Shown piece by piece: positions 11,201-22,666 of a stretch of 64,000 nucleotides of DNA. The translations under genes were made by a program, and so were the position numbers. Within the stretch, counting starts at the first letter, position 1; every line of letters begins with the position of its first letter. Source of the DNA: Macropodus opercularis (Eukaryota; Chordata; Actinopteri; Anabantiformes; Osphronemidae); assembly GCA_030770545.1 (NCBI GenBank), contig CM061090.1:13612501-13676500 (forward strand). The letters run 5' to 3'. The notes below the pieces were generated by a model that saw only the letters and a program-made list of their open reading frames with translations, did no database searches and was not told where the DNA came from.

Positions 11201-11456
11201 GCAGGGGCTGGAGCAGCTGTGGCAGGAACGGGGAATGAGTCCTCCTTCTGGCTTAGGGTCAGGAACAAATCACCCAGCTCGCCGTAGAGCTCCTCAACCC
11301 TGATGCGTCAGCCAGGACGGCCAGAGCATTAGCACAGGCCCGCTTCCTAGCGAGCCGAGTGGGTCCACTGTGAGCCAGCTTAACCAGCTCCTTTACAGAG
11401 CTCAAAGCCTCCAAATCTGACTCAAGTTCCACACGGCTCATCTCCCTCTCAAACAA
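7453..11456 (-). CDS. Repetitive Pro-rich ORF of the LTR element, one frameshift
   Basis: The ORF opens at 11456 (MFEREMSRVE), just inside the 5' LTR, with a charged N-terminal part (ELVKLAHSGPTRLARKRACA). It shifts frame at about 11300-11312; the downstream frame runs to 7453 (1271 codons from Met 11268). The product is modular: a 27-residue Cys/Pro repeat (VLSVPCAPDCA, three copies), a 66-68-residue repeat (five copies), a 14/15-residue VHGSPGGEA repeat, and a 40-residue repeat from the 40-bp minisatellite. No conserved domain is recognised; it may be a remnant of a Gag-like protein overgrown by minisatellites. Both strands are open over long stretches because of the GC-rich repeat composition, so protein expression is uncertain. 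Confidence 0.5.
8585..9570. repeat. 45-bp and 42-bp minisatellite
   Basis: About 16 copies of a 45-bp unit followed, from about 9340, by about 5 copies of a 42-bp variant (core 'gagagccgtggacagacgtg'). Both lengths are multiples of 3, so the minus frame is kept (VHGSPGGEAVPAPTS and its 14-residue variant). Confidence 0.92.
9711..10690. repeat. 198/204-bp tandem repeat
   Basis: The marker 'gtgctgacat' (or one-base variant) recurs at 9711, 9909, 10107, 10311 and 10515: periods 198, 198, 204, 204. The minus strand encodes 66/68-residue Pro/Ala-rich repeats (VPAPRRLMSAP). Confidence 0.88.
10740..10930. repeat. 81-bp repeat, three copies
   Basis: 'gtgcgcagtccggcgcacag' at 10740, 10821 and 10902, spaced 81 bp, encoding 27-residue units on the minus strand. 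Confidence 0.85.
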
Positions 11457-11527
11457 TCCTGAACAAAAAGACTGAAGAGAAGAAAAAAAAAACTGAGTCC
11501 GCTGGGTCCTGTTTGGTCGGTCCGTTC

Positions 11528-11902
11528 TGTTACGAAGCGGCTGGTGTGGTAGAGGTTAGGACCCAATTGCAGAACTCAGGCGTGATGAAACTTAATCATA
11601 TAGGCTTTATTGCAAAACAAACACGACATGACCTGACTTAAACTTAACTGAACAAACATGGCTTGGCTTGACCATACAAAACTCACGTGACCCAGGGACA
11701 GCAACACCATCACATTCACAACAATGTACGACGGACCGACAAGGACAGAAACAAGAGGGCAGGCTTAAATACAGAACTAAACAGGAAATTAAACACAGGT
11801 GTAACCACTAATTACAGGGGAGGAGCACAGAGGGAGAACGTGACATCACAAGACAGACAGAAAACCTGGAACCCTCAGTGCTCTGAGGGCTGGATTGTAA
11901 CA
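11528..11902 (-). repeat. 5' LTR of the non-autonomous element
   Basis: 375 bp, ends TGTTAC...GTAACA as read on plus. The interior adjoining it (minus: GAACGGACCGACC) is not an obvious tRNA primer site. Confidence 0.88.
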
Positions 11903-11929
11903 GTTTATATGAAGAAACTTCTGCAACAA
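11903..11929 (-). pseudogene. 5' part of the split upstream exon
   Basis: Acceptor half of the 69-nt exon-like segment, including the duplicated GTTTA target site. The acceptor AG is kept but the sequence beside it has diverged from B and C. Confidence 0.55.
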
Positions 11930-12158
11930 CTACAAAGAAAAGGAAGAAAGAAATGTGAGAAAGACGTCACATATCAACAAGATCAGTTTCCTTCTCTTTG
12001 CCAACAACTAACAACTTCAGCTAAACTCGGTTTGACCACAGAAAACTTTGACATGTTCTCATTTCCTGCTATGAACTGTGTTTAAAAACAGAAAAAATAG
12101 TTCATAGCGTGTTTTACATTGTTTGTTCTTGTCACGTGTTCACTGTGGTCTGTGTGTG

Positions 12159-12166
12159 ATTTGCAT
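12159..12166 (-). promoter_or_regulatory. Octamer motif upstream of receptor A
   Basis: ATGCAAAT in gene orientation. It lies about 230 bp upstream of the 69-nt exon acceptor and is conserved at 45213-45220 (B) and 59779-59786 (C). Octamers bind Oct-1/Oct-2 and are typical of lymphoid promoters; the promoter role here is inferred from position and conservation only. Confidence 0.45.
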
Positions 12167-12295
12167 ATTCAGGGGTTTTCTGCATAAACTCGTCACATTT
12201 GATCTGTTCTTATTCAAACTCAAAGAAAAACAATGTTTCTAAACTAATCAACACAGTTTTCATTGAACACATCTATTAAAGGTTGATGCTGAAAC

Positions 12296-12600
12296 ATGTG
12301 GAACAAGGTTTTATTAACTGCTCATGAACCTCTGGCAGCAACAGCCTCAACAAGAGCTTCCTGTAGCTGATCAACATGCAAGAGGGACTTTTAACCGTCC
12401 GTCCTCAGAATAGCTTCAGCTCAGCCACGTTCTCAGGGTGTGAACACTCTCTGGCTGTCCACCCACAGCTTCTCTAGTGGGTTGAGGTCTGGGCTCTGAA
12501 TGGGCCCAGAAAGAGAAGCCGTGCAGCCAGTTCAACACTTGTAGTAATGAAGGAAGGTCTGGTTCACTGACAAACCTGCAATAATATTTAACACCAAGGA
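12296..12600. repeat. Interspersed repeat, probably DNA-transposon derived
   Basis: Contains 'ggttgaggtctgggctctga', a phrase I associate with fish DNA-transposon-derived repeats. Same sequence at 45350-45640 and, truncated, at 59130-59226. It travelled with the duplicated blocks. Family not determined. Confidence 0.4.
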
Positions 12601-13330
12601 CAGAAATCCACAGAGATGACTGAGCTCATCATGAACAGACTTTATTATTATTCAACAGACTGTTGCAGGTTTAGTAGAAAACAAATCATCAGCGTCTCAA
12701 ACATCATCATAACACACTGATGAAAACAGATGCAGCATCAGACAGAAATGTGTCTACATGTGTAACATGTGGCCAAGAGGAAGCAGGAAGTGAAACACTG
12801 ACCTGCTGACACGTGTTCATGTGAATTATCAGATAGATCTTCTACTGGATACGTTTCATTTGCTAACGAGACAGTAAACATCATCTTATGTCATGTCTCA
12901 TGGTTCAGATCCTTCTATCTAGTAGGTTTAACACCTGCAGCACAGAGAGAAGACATCACCACTTTTCTCTGATCAGGGAACTAAACATGGATGTTTTCTG
13001 AATCGCAGGGTGAAAACTCTGACGGACGTAGAGCTGAGAGGGTCCAGACCCCAAAACCCAAATCTAGAAGCAGAGCAACAGGAAGAGACATAAACACACA
13101 TCAGCCAAACTTAGACCATGACTTTCTACAACAACCTGTGAGCGACGGCTGAGGCCTCATATACTGGAGATGATCAGCACCAGGTGTGTGATTCATGCAG
13201 CAGATGGGAGTGAAGACAGGAAAACAGAGAGAAGCTGGAGGAGAGAGACTGAGAGAGGGAGGTGAAGGACAGTCTGGCGCCTCCTGCTGGTAGAGGATGG
13301 ACATTACACATCTATGTGAGATACTGGGTT
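12600..13330. other. Noncoding flank shared by blocks A and C
   Basis: No gene seen. From about 12815 it matches 59890-60475 closely. A CTCF-like core ('gcgcctcctgctggtag') at about 13279 is altered in the C copy, so it is only noted. Confidence 0.5.
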
Positions 13331-13690
13331 ATTTTTACTTCAGTTTTGTTCAGATATCCAACAATGTTGAGTTTTGCGGGGATCTTCATTTTTTTGTCGA
13401 TTGATTGGCAGTTTTGTAATTTTGTAATTGTCTCGTTTTGTAAATTTGTAATTGTCTCCTGAACGTCTCACTTGGGTTGGTAGGAGGCGGGGAAGTTAAG
13501 TTTTCACTGCTGTGGTTGAGTAACGGTTCATTTCATTCATCCTTGGTAATTTGCAAAATAACGTTTTTTTCAGAGAAGACAACTCCATTGATCATCTGTG
13601 CTTCACCAGCCAGCCAGGAGTTTGGTTTTAATCGGGCTTTGAGCAACGAACCTAGTAATAAAGTGACGGATCCTCTGGTAAATACCCACG

Positions 13691-14640
13691 ATGGAGCTGG
13701 AGGCTTTGAGAGACCAAGTCACTGCCACATTGTGCCAGAGAAACAAGGAGCAGCTCATGGAGGTCAACGGTCGAGAGCTAATGAAAATAACTGAGAATAA
13801 ATTGGACGAAGTCGAGAAAAGCTACAAACCAGAAAATGCTGTTTAGTATGTGGAAGAACTTTTATCAGCTATGGGACAGTCGGGGGCTAAAGGCGACGCT
13901 AGTGAGTGGCGCGATTTTTCCCGCCTCTCGGACATGACGGACAAGTGCAGGGAGCTACAGGGTGAAATAAGAGCTGGGGCAGAAGTTTAACATGACGTTG
14001 TGCCTGTGACCATCCGCAGAGAGTTGAGCATCAGTGGCCAAACAGGGGAAAGCAGACAGCGCGACAGGCTCTGCTGCACCAACCTGCTCCACCAGATGGA
14101 AAATAGGCTCCGTAAAGGCCACAGTGAGCCAGAAGTGATTGAGGCAGTGATAAGAGCCATCAGCCCCGGACTTAAACTGAGGGACATGCTGGAAACTAAA
14201 ACTGATTTGACACTCGCCCAGTTAAACACGTTTTGAAGGGACATTACAGAGAAGATGACACCTCTGACGTGTACCAGAAGCTGGTTGATATTTTCCAGGA
14301 CCCCACAAGATTTCCTCTTCAGGGCCATCGAGCTGAAAGACAGGCTGCTGTATGTTTCCAGCGGAAAAGAAGCAGGACACTACGGTGCAGACTTGATCAA
14401 GACGGAGTCTTTGAGGTCAGTGGGTATCGGTCTATTGAATGACAACGTAAAATTCCAGATTAAGCCACTTCTCAACAACCTGAATGTGACTGATGAAACT
14501 GATTGAAAGACTCAGTGAAGCAGCCAACCTCGAGCTGGAGAGAAGCAGGTAAATGAGCTGCAGATAACAAAGGAGCCACTCAGCAGCCCACCAACCAAAA
14601 CAGCTGCAGCCAAGGAGAAAACGCTCCAGCTCCACCTGAG
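13691..14640 (+). pseudogene. Gypsy gag relic (copy 1)
   Basis: Start MELEALRDQV. A TAG at 13844-13846 (GAG in copy 2) and a one-base loss near 14227 are private to this copy; the stop near 13988 and later frame changes are shared. Capsid-like part VPVTIRRELSISGQTGE ... DVYQKLVDIFQDP resembles fish Gypsy Gag proteins. Confidence 0.65.
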
Positions 14641-15309
14641 GTACATGCCTTGGTTACTGAACTAACGGCTGAGGTTGCAGAGGTGAAGAAGATGGTGCTA
14701 GCTTCTCCTCACAACAAGTACCAGCTCACAGAGAAGCCAGCAGATAATGCAGGACCCCGTGATGTATCGCTGCAGATATGTGCAGGCTGCTCATCCGCCA
14801 CCTACTGATCCAAAGCTTGTCAGACACGACACTGGCAAGAACATAAACCCACATGTACTTGAGCAGTACTTGGGTGAGAAGGAAGAAAGGAGGTGGTTCC
14901 CACACATAGGAAAATCTGATACCCTGTCAAATAAGCAAGGAAAAAAAACTCAAACTGATCAGTAGACGAAAGATGGTCAGGTCCACTTTTGATAATGTAC
15001 CAGTTACAGCACAGTGGGACACAATAAATGACAAATGAAGAGCAGAGCACTAACCTCATACCACCCTTAGGGGGGTAGATGAACTCTTAGCTGCCAACCA
15101 GACACAAATACCTTTTATTGGGTGGGTCCCAGCGACGTTTAAGCTGATGAGTGCAGACATTTCCAGCCCGAGTCTGATGGACCGGTACTAGTCTCTAGTG
15201 ACCCCAATGTGGCTCAGGACCCTATAGTAGAATTTAATGTCACAGAGGAAGTTAATAGTGGGCAAATGAAACAAAAGGGTCTAAAGACAGAGGCTATGCT
15301 GCAAGAATT

Positions 15310-17300
15310 GTGAGTAATGTTTTTGACACTGATGCTGTCTCTGCTAAAACTTTCATCCAGTTGATGCATACCCACCGAACCGCTGACATAGAGACTCAAG
15401 TGAGGACAGGACGTGGGAAAGTTGATGTGGGTCCAGGTGAAGCTACTACCATCCGCTGCCGCATACGCATGCAGGCTGAGGAGGACACTGCAATGCTGTC
15501 CTGCCCAAATGTGAAACCAGCTTTACCCGAAGGACTCCAGGTAAACTCCACCTGAAGCAGGTACTGTTTAAAGTAAAAGGGGGTAACTCCTCTGTCACTA
15601 ACACTACAGGGCAGAGCATCACTTTAGGTCCACGTGTTATCTTGGGACACATTGAAGGTGTAAAAGCAACATATCCAGCAGCTCTACAGCCTGTGGAAAT
15701 TCAAAAAGAAGTGGAAACTGATGCAGAAAGTGTCACTGGTGAGTCATGGGACCCTCCTGTAGCCTGAGACCACCTGACTAATGAACAGCAGTCTGAAGTG
15801 AGAAAGATGCTCAGGGAGGAGTACAAAGCTTTTGATGAGAACGATGTAGCCTGTATTAAAACCCTCCGTATGCATATCACTCTTAAAGATCCAACTCCAG
15901 TTCAAAAGACTTATATCAGTGATCCCAAACCACTGCACCAGGAAGTTAAAGCACAGCTGCAGGACTTGATAAACAGGGGTTGGGTCACAAAATCAAAGTC
16001 ACATTATTCTTCCCCCATAGTGTGTGTGAGGAAAAAGTCAGGTGAGCTCAGACTCTGTGAGGACTATCGTGACAGACATGCTATTCCTAGGACACAAGAC
16101 CAGCTTGATGACCTTATTGGGAGGTCTTGGTTTACAATACTGGACCAGGGGAAGGTTATCATCAGGGGTTTTTAGATGAGGAAAGTCAGCCACTAACAGC
16201 ATTCATTACGCCCTGTGGTTTGTACCAGTGGGTCAGGATCCCATTTGAATTGAGCATCTGCATCTGCACCACGTTGAACATGTGAGTGTTACAGAGGTAT
16301 CAAAACCAAGGAGTAAAACCTACTGCTAAGAAATGTGACCTGTTTAAGGCTAGAGTCAGGTTTTTAGGCAGGATTGTGTCCAAAAAAGGCCACAGCATGG
16401 ATCCAGCAGAGCCCAGTGCTGTCACTAAAAGAGAAATGGCCTCGCACAGTGGCTGAGGTGACACAAATACTGGGCTTCCTATCTTACTATAGACCGTATA
16501 TATGCTCTACCAGCGTAGCAATGGCAAATTAAGGGTCAAAGCCTATGTGTCACGGACTTTAACGCCACAGGAGAAAAATACTACATGCATGCAGGCAAAT
16601 TAGAAGTGTTAGCACTAAAGTGGGCTGTTTGTGAAGGCTTCAGAGATTTTGTGTTCCATGCACCATCTTCTGTGGTTTATACAGACAATAACCCGCTTAT
16701 GTATGTGTCAACCACAGCTGAGCTGCTTGCATCTGGTCAGCGCTGCGTAGCAGAATTAGCAGAGTTTAATTCAACCATAAAATACAGACCAGGCAAAACA
16801 AATGCAGACGGGTTATCCAGGATGCCCATTGACTTTGAGGACTGCATGAGCGGCTGTACACCGACGGTTTGTCAGGATGTTGTAGTAGCTACACAACAAG
16901 GTATTTTAGTGCAGCAAGCAGAACAAGTTCCTACGTTCAGAGCTGTTTCATTTGATGCTCTTCAGCAGAGCAGAAAGACTTTTGGATACTATTCAGCCGT
17001 TACCCAGAGACGAGATTTGTGCAAACCAGCAGCAAGACCCTGTAATAGAAGAAAGTTACAACAAAACAGGAAACCTGCACATGAATTTCAAAATGAAAGC
17101 TCAGAGTTCAATGCATTGGTTAGAAAGTGGAGTAAGCTTAAGATTCAGGAGGACAGGACTAAAAAAAATCTCAGCACAAAAAGCAGCTGGTTCTCCCTGC
17201 AGTGTACCTTGTCCTGAATGAACGGCACAAACAAATGGGCCACCTGGGCTCAGAAAGGACTCAAACCTCATCAGGGACAGATTCTATTGGCCCAAAATGC
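15310..17300 (+). pseudogene. Gypsy pol relic (copy 1), RT palm missing
   Basis: 15310-15555: protease-adjacent frame. 15798-16175: RT fingers with SSPIVCVRKKSGELRLCEDYR, then an early stop. The palm with the Y/F-x-D-D motif is absent: sequence jumps from a 'WVRIPFEL' frame (about 16250) to the thumb-like CDLFKARVRFLGRIV (about 16337). 16585-17217: RNase H (VVYTDNNPLMYVSTT; KTNADGLSR). The integrase starts near 17217 (ERHKQMGHLGS) and breaks off. Not functional. Confidence 0.7.
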
Positions 17301-17345
17301 AAAGAGACGTTGAGCCCTTTGTTTTGAATGTTTGTAAATGTTTAA

Positions 17346-17847
17346 AGAAACAGAGAAACAAAGATTAGATTTAGATTTCTGCCATATATTAATCAAGGAT
17401 TTCATAAATGCATAGACTGTCTATTTATTATTATAGCTTAAGTAAACATTCATTGAAATGCCATTATTAAATGTTTAAATTCCACTTTTCTTATTATTAA
17501 TGCATCTGAGTTATTTTCATAAATCTATGAATGCATTCGTAGATTTCAACAGGTTAATTGTTCTTTCATTTCAGAGTTTTGTTCGGTTTATCCATAGTCA
17601 TAACTGAACAACAACCACCATCTGTTATTATAGACTAGAGACAGAGGTAGAAGGTGCCGGGGACCGGTAGCGGTTCGCCGCTGCGCCACGAGATGGTGCC
17701 AGAGATTAACTATACTAAGCTGTAGTAGATGAGGCCAGTAAGTTATAATACTGCCTCTGACAAGACATGGAGTCAAACCCAAACACACAACCACAGCAAG
17801 ACTCAGAACTTAAATGAATTTATTTAATACAAAGATAACCACAAGAA
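17346..17847. other. No recognised feature
   Basis: AT-rich flank downstream of the Gypsy relic. No coding potential, RNA gene or repeat seen beyond simple sequence. Confidence 0.4.
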
Positions 17848-18499
<652 letters not shown>

Positions 18500-18500
<1 letters not shown>

Positions 18501-20160
18501 CCAGTGGCCAAAAGTGTACATAAGTTATTGTGACACAACATAGACTTAATAAAACAAACGTGAACTTCCAGTGAGAAACCAGTTCTTTAAAATGTACCAA
18601 GCACATATGTTCACACTCACACTGAAACTCTTAAAAGTTTCAGTTTGACTCGCTTTAAGAGACTCTTGTTAACTTTTTTAGCCTGTATTTATTCATTTGT
18701 GCAGGTTGAAGCCAATACTCCCCAACCCTCCTCCTACAAACACCCATGATGTCAGAGGTGTTGGGCTCCAATATTTGGCGCCTCCCCTCTCTCTATATGC
18801 AGACATACTATAGGTACAGGGTGACAGCAAGTGTCAGTTCTTCAGAGGCAGCCAACCTGAAAAACGCTGCTCATCCAGCGGCTTCTAAAGACAATCAACC
18901 CACTGTTTGAACTGAAGACAAAAGGATCTACAGGTTGGCTCAAACTAAGAAATATTTGTGTGTTAATCTTATTATTATTTCTTCCCTTCTCAAACAGCAG
19001 ATTTTGTCGTTCATTTGTTTTTCCTTTTTGCATGTTGTCGCCATTTACCTTTGCTTGTCTATATCACAGTCCATCTGTTATGCAGAAACGTTTCAGGTAA
19101 TGGTTTTATGTTTCAAATTTTTAGGGTATTGTTTAGGAAACATCCTCTGCTACCACACATTTAACTAGATGAATTGTCCTGTTATGTTGTGTAACTAACT
19201 CAGTCGTCCTACCTGCTCTAGGTACGTACACCAGACTGATCATTGCTGTGCTGTTTGTGGCAGTAAACACTGCAACGGCACAATTCTTAAGGTCAAGCAT
19301 TAAACGCAACAACAGCACCGTCAAACACCACAACAGCAGCTTCAAACGCCGCATCAAACAGCACAGGAGCAGCGTCAAACGCTTGGGCTGTCAGGAGACT
19401 CATCAGGCTACATCGCTACCTCTCTGTCAAGTAGCCGCACCGTCGTACGTCAAGTTCTGTCACTCAAATACAAAAATACAAAGTCTTGAGCTAAGTCTGT
19501 GGTTTGATTAAAGTCATCGACATAAACCAGTGCAATGAAAAGGTGGTTTGTTCACTGCAGGGAACTGTTCAGGTCTTTACCGCTACCCAACAATCTAAAG
19601 AAGACAACTGTGAGTCTGACATCTCTTTACGTTGCTGGGTTTGAACCAGTGTGAGTGTATGAGATAAATGTCTGAATGTGTTTGTTCTGCAGCAGAGTGT
19701 GACCTCTGTGAAGGCCAGTGTCAGTGGAAGCTAAATCCAGTGCCTGTTTAACGCCTCATTGCCAGATGGATCTGCTGAAGCAGCATCAAACGTGATCGTC
19801 CTCACTGGACCGTTCAGCTCCAGCTTAGCTGCTAGAGACACATCCACACATGTACATCAGCCACGTTCTGATCTTGTTGTGTTGGTCTTTTGTTCTCAGC
19901 TTCTGGTGAGCTGAGAAACGCTTCCACCCAGTTCCAGGCTACTGCAGATCTGTCAAATCCAGCCAATCACGCCATCACATTCAAGCAGTCACTGACGCAA
20001 ACTAAGCTGTGTGTTGGCAGAAAAGCCCAATAAACGTACAGACCCAATTAATTTCTAGTGCGACCAGTTAATGATCATCTTCTCTCCCTTCCTCTCAAAA
20101 GCTGAGCTGATTGTTGCGGTTGCACTGGGTCTGACCATGTAATGAGGAAGTCAAGACAAG
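18500..20160 (+). other. Exon-like tracts, possible unrecognised or decayed gene
   Basis: A TATA-like 'ctctatatgc' (about 18791) precedes a leader-like tract ending 'ctacag|gttggc'. At 19248-19511 a short frame (LRSSIKRNNSTVKHHNSSFK) follows an AG/GT-rich junction and contains a weak tandem 'cagcntcaaacg' motif. Further tracts at about 19680-19800 and 19905-20035 look exonic in composition but have stops. I recognise no family and cannot join them in one frame. Confidence 0.25.
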
Positions 20161-21445
20161 GAATTAATCACACAACACACACTTATGGCTGGAGCTACTG
20201 TGACACACACATTTTCATCTCTTTACACTCACAATGATCCCAGCAGAGCAGATGTGTTTTTATTCTGTTTGGTGTGAGTGAACATTTTTATTGATAATTA
20301 AATTAGACTGTGAAGCTTTCATTGGCTGATATTATAGTGTGTGACTGTGTGTGAAAGAATTCTCGATAAACCAGATATTGGTGATACTTTTTAAAATCCT
20401 GCTGTATAATTAAAACCACTAATAAATATAAACAGTAAAATAATACTTGTTTCATCATGACATAAATTGTCTGATATTGTTGACAGTACAATTAGGTTTA
20501 ATTTAATTTCATGATGCTGCTCAACAAAGTCTTCATGTTCTGTGGGTGAGTTTCTACAAGTCACTGTGTCACATACAGTATATGTGAATACAATTTTTTC
20601 TAGCTACACGTTTGCAGCCTCACCCTCAAATGTGCACTTAGCTACATCAACTACACTGTGTGAATATATATTTCAACACGTTTAAGTCTAGATCTCAACA
20701 GAAAAGTGCTTTTCAGTGGGATTTTTCTCTTCTGTTCTCAGGCCTTATCTCAGTGGCAGAAATCGCACCCAGGGTGATCCGTCCTATCCAACCTCACAGT
20801 GATTAACCTGTTCCTAGATTAGTTATTGGTCACTAAAGCACATTCAGTAGCAAACCAGAGGCTCCCAGTTCCCGACTGTACCTGCAGACTAAGTCTGTTG
20901 CTCTGTCACTTCCTCAACCTGCAACATCACGTATGAATCCTCTGGCTCTGTTCACGTTTACCACTGAGCTGTAATCATTGTGGAGGCTGTCGACAGCGAG
21001 GTCGTTCGAATCTTTACAGTATTTCTTCCGTATGTTTTTCATCTGTTGTTCCGCATGTTTCAGCTGCTGAAATTTGTTTCAGCAATGTTACATTATGACC
21101 TGTAGGTGGCGATCGGCAAACACGTCATAGTCATGTGTAGTCCTACGACACACGAGTCCTGTACCAGGGGTTTCTACTTATTGTTCATGTATTTAGTTAT
21201 CAGGTGCTACAATATGGACATTTTACGACCGATTCAGACAGTGAGGGTCACTAAAAGGGGAATTTAAATAGAAAGATCTACGCAGAGGTCGCCTCATTCA
21301 CATGTGTACACACATCGTGCATCACATCTGCTGCCATAACCTGTGTTTGTGTTGGACGACTTCATTTCTTCTGGGCTTCGTACGTTCACATCGCTGGTTG
21401 CAGACAGACAGACTTGCTGAGCAGCATTTCTCTGAAAGAACCGTC
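20160..21445. other. No recognised feature
   Basis: AT-rich sequence; short frames look random. Ends at the BEL/Pao target site. Confidence 0.35.
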
Positions 21446-21450
21446 GTCTA

Positions 21451-22108
21451 TGTAAATGTCTTTGTAAATAGCATTGGTATTCTGCACAGTTTGTAATATG
21501 GCATTTATATTAATATTTTAAGGCATTATATGTTTAACAGTGTCACTTTATCTGTTCCGCTTTTATTTTGAAAAAGCTTTCTTCTTCAGTTTTTTTGTGA
21601 CTTCCGCTATTCTCTCGTCACAATGTGATGGTCACGTATCGTCCGAAGAACGGTAAAAACTTGTAAACAGTTAAGTTATTTATCATGTTCATCCATTTCA
21701 ATCTTGCAAAGAAAAGGTTTACATTGTAATTTACTTTATTATTTGTGTTGCTCGTACATGTTATTTTTTAAGAGCTCCGAACTGTGAGGGTGTGTCAAGC
21801 TAGTGCGCAGGTAGCTGATGGCTGAAACTCTTCGATTAGCGCCCTTGGAAAAGCGGAATGAGGTACGAAGGAAAATAGGTGGAGTTTGTATTGGGTGTAA
21901 ACATGATTAATATGTGAAGATGATTTATGTGCAAATTATTGAAACTAGTGAAACTACATGGAAGCCTTTTGTATTTCTGTTTATTCTGTAGTTTTCACGG
22001 TGTTCACGGTGTTCAAGGTGCATGGTGCTCGTTGAGAGGACGAAATAAATCGACACCCGTTTGAAACTCTCTGCGTCTTGATCAATCTACATCCGAGGGG
22101 CCGCTACA
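21451..22108 (+). repeat. 5' LTR of BEL/Pao element
   Basis: Starts TGTAAATGTC, ends GCCGCTACA; contains AATAAA ('gacgaaataaatcgac') near its 3' end, and an 'actagtgaa' stretch absent from the 3' LTR. Confidence 0.88.
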
Positions 22109-22666
22109 GTGAAAACTCATGGCTGCACCAGCCCTGCCATCTCTGGTGAGAAGTTGATGCCATCACATCTGAGGTCAAACACCAACCTAATACCAGCCAG
22201 TTCACTTCGCTTGCATCCAACTCCTGCACACAGGCAAGTCTTAAAATGGACAACATACTTAAGCTACAGCTAGAGCTGCAAAAAGAGACACTGGATGCCA
22301 AGGAGCAAGAAAGCTGAAAAGGGACACTTTCTACACACATGCTTGCAGCATATCTGAATGGCTTAATAATAATATGGTGTTATAAGGTCAAAATATCTTG
22401 CAAATTAATTCTCCGTTCCTAAAGCTTCTAAAACTGGTGAAAGAAATTAGCCCATGCTCTTCGGTCATAGCTGTTTATGAACAGGTTAAAAGGAGTGTTT
22501 TGTTGTTACTGTTTTAAGCTAAAAATCCTTTTAGATGTCCATTCTGTTAATGCGTAGCATAAACATTACTCTGTAGTAAAGGATAACTACAGCTTACAAG
22601 TGTAAATTCAGGCGTTGGACAATCAAAGGCTACACTCGACTTAAAGCAGCAGCACAAACAAACAAG

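Larger units (their letters stand above)
6785..11902 (-). mobile_element. Non-autonomous LTR retrotransposon with minisatellite-rich ORF
   Basis: Two 375-bp direct LTRs (6785-7159 and 11528-11902), starting TGTTAC and ending GTAACA, bound a 4.37-kb interior. I found one difference between them (near 'cgacctgacctg' versus 'cgacatgacctg'). The target-site duplication is GTTTA (6780-6784 and 11903-11907). On the minus strand a purine tract (GGAGGGGGGGCTC) directly precedes the 3' LTR, fixing orientation. No protease, RT, RNase H or integrase is recognisable, so movement would depend on a partner element. The empty site survives at 44890-44905 and 58495-58510. Confidence 0.88.
13330..17345 (+). 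mobile_element. Degenerate Gypsy-type LTR retrotransposon, copy 1
   Basis: Plus-strand relic in family order: Gag-like (from ATG 13691), protease region, RT N-terminal part, RNase H, and a short integrase start. LTRs were not identified and the ends are approximate. It is about 97-98% similar by eye to copy 2 (60475-64000) and shares its internal deletion and stops. Confidence 0.75.

Noticed and set aside
13275..13300. CTCF insulator site
   Set aside because: The core resembles the motif, but the block C copy has a changed base and a similar string arises in Ig coding exons. Too weak to call.
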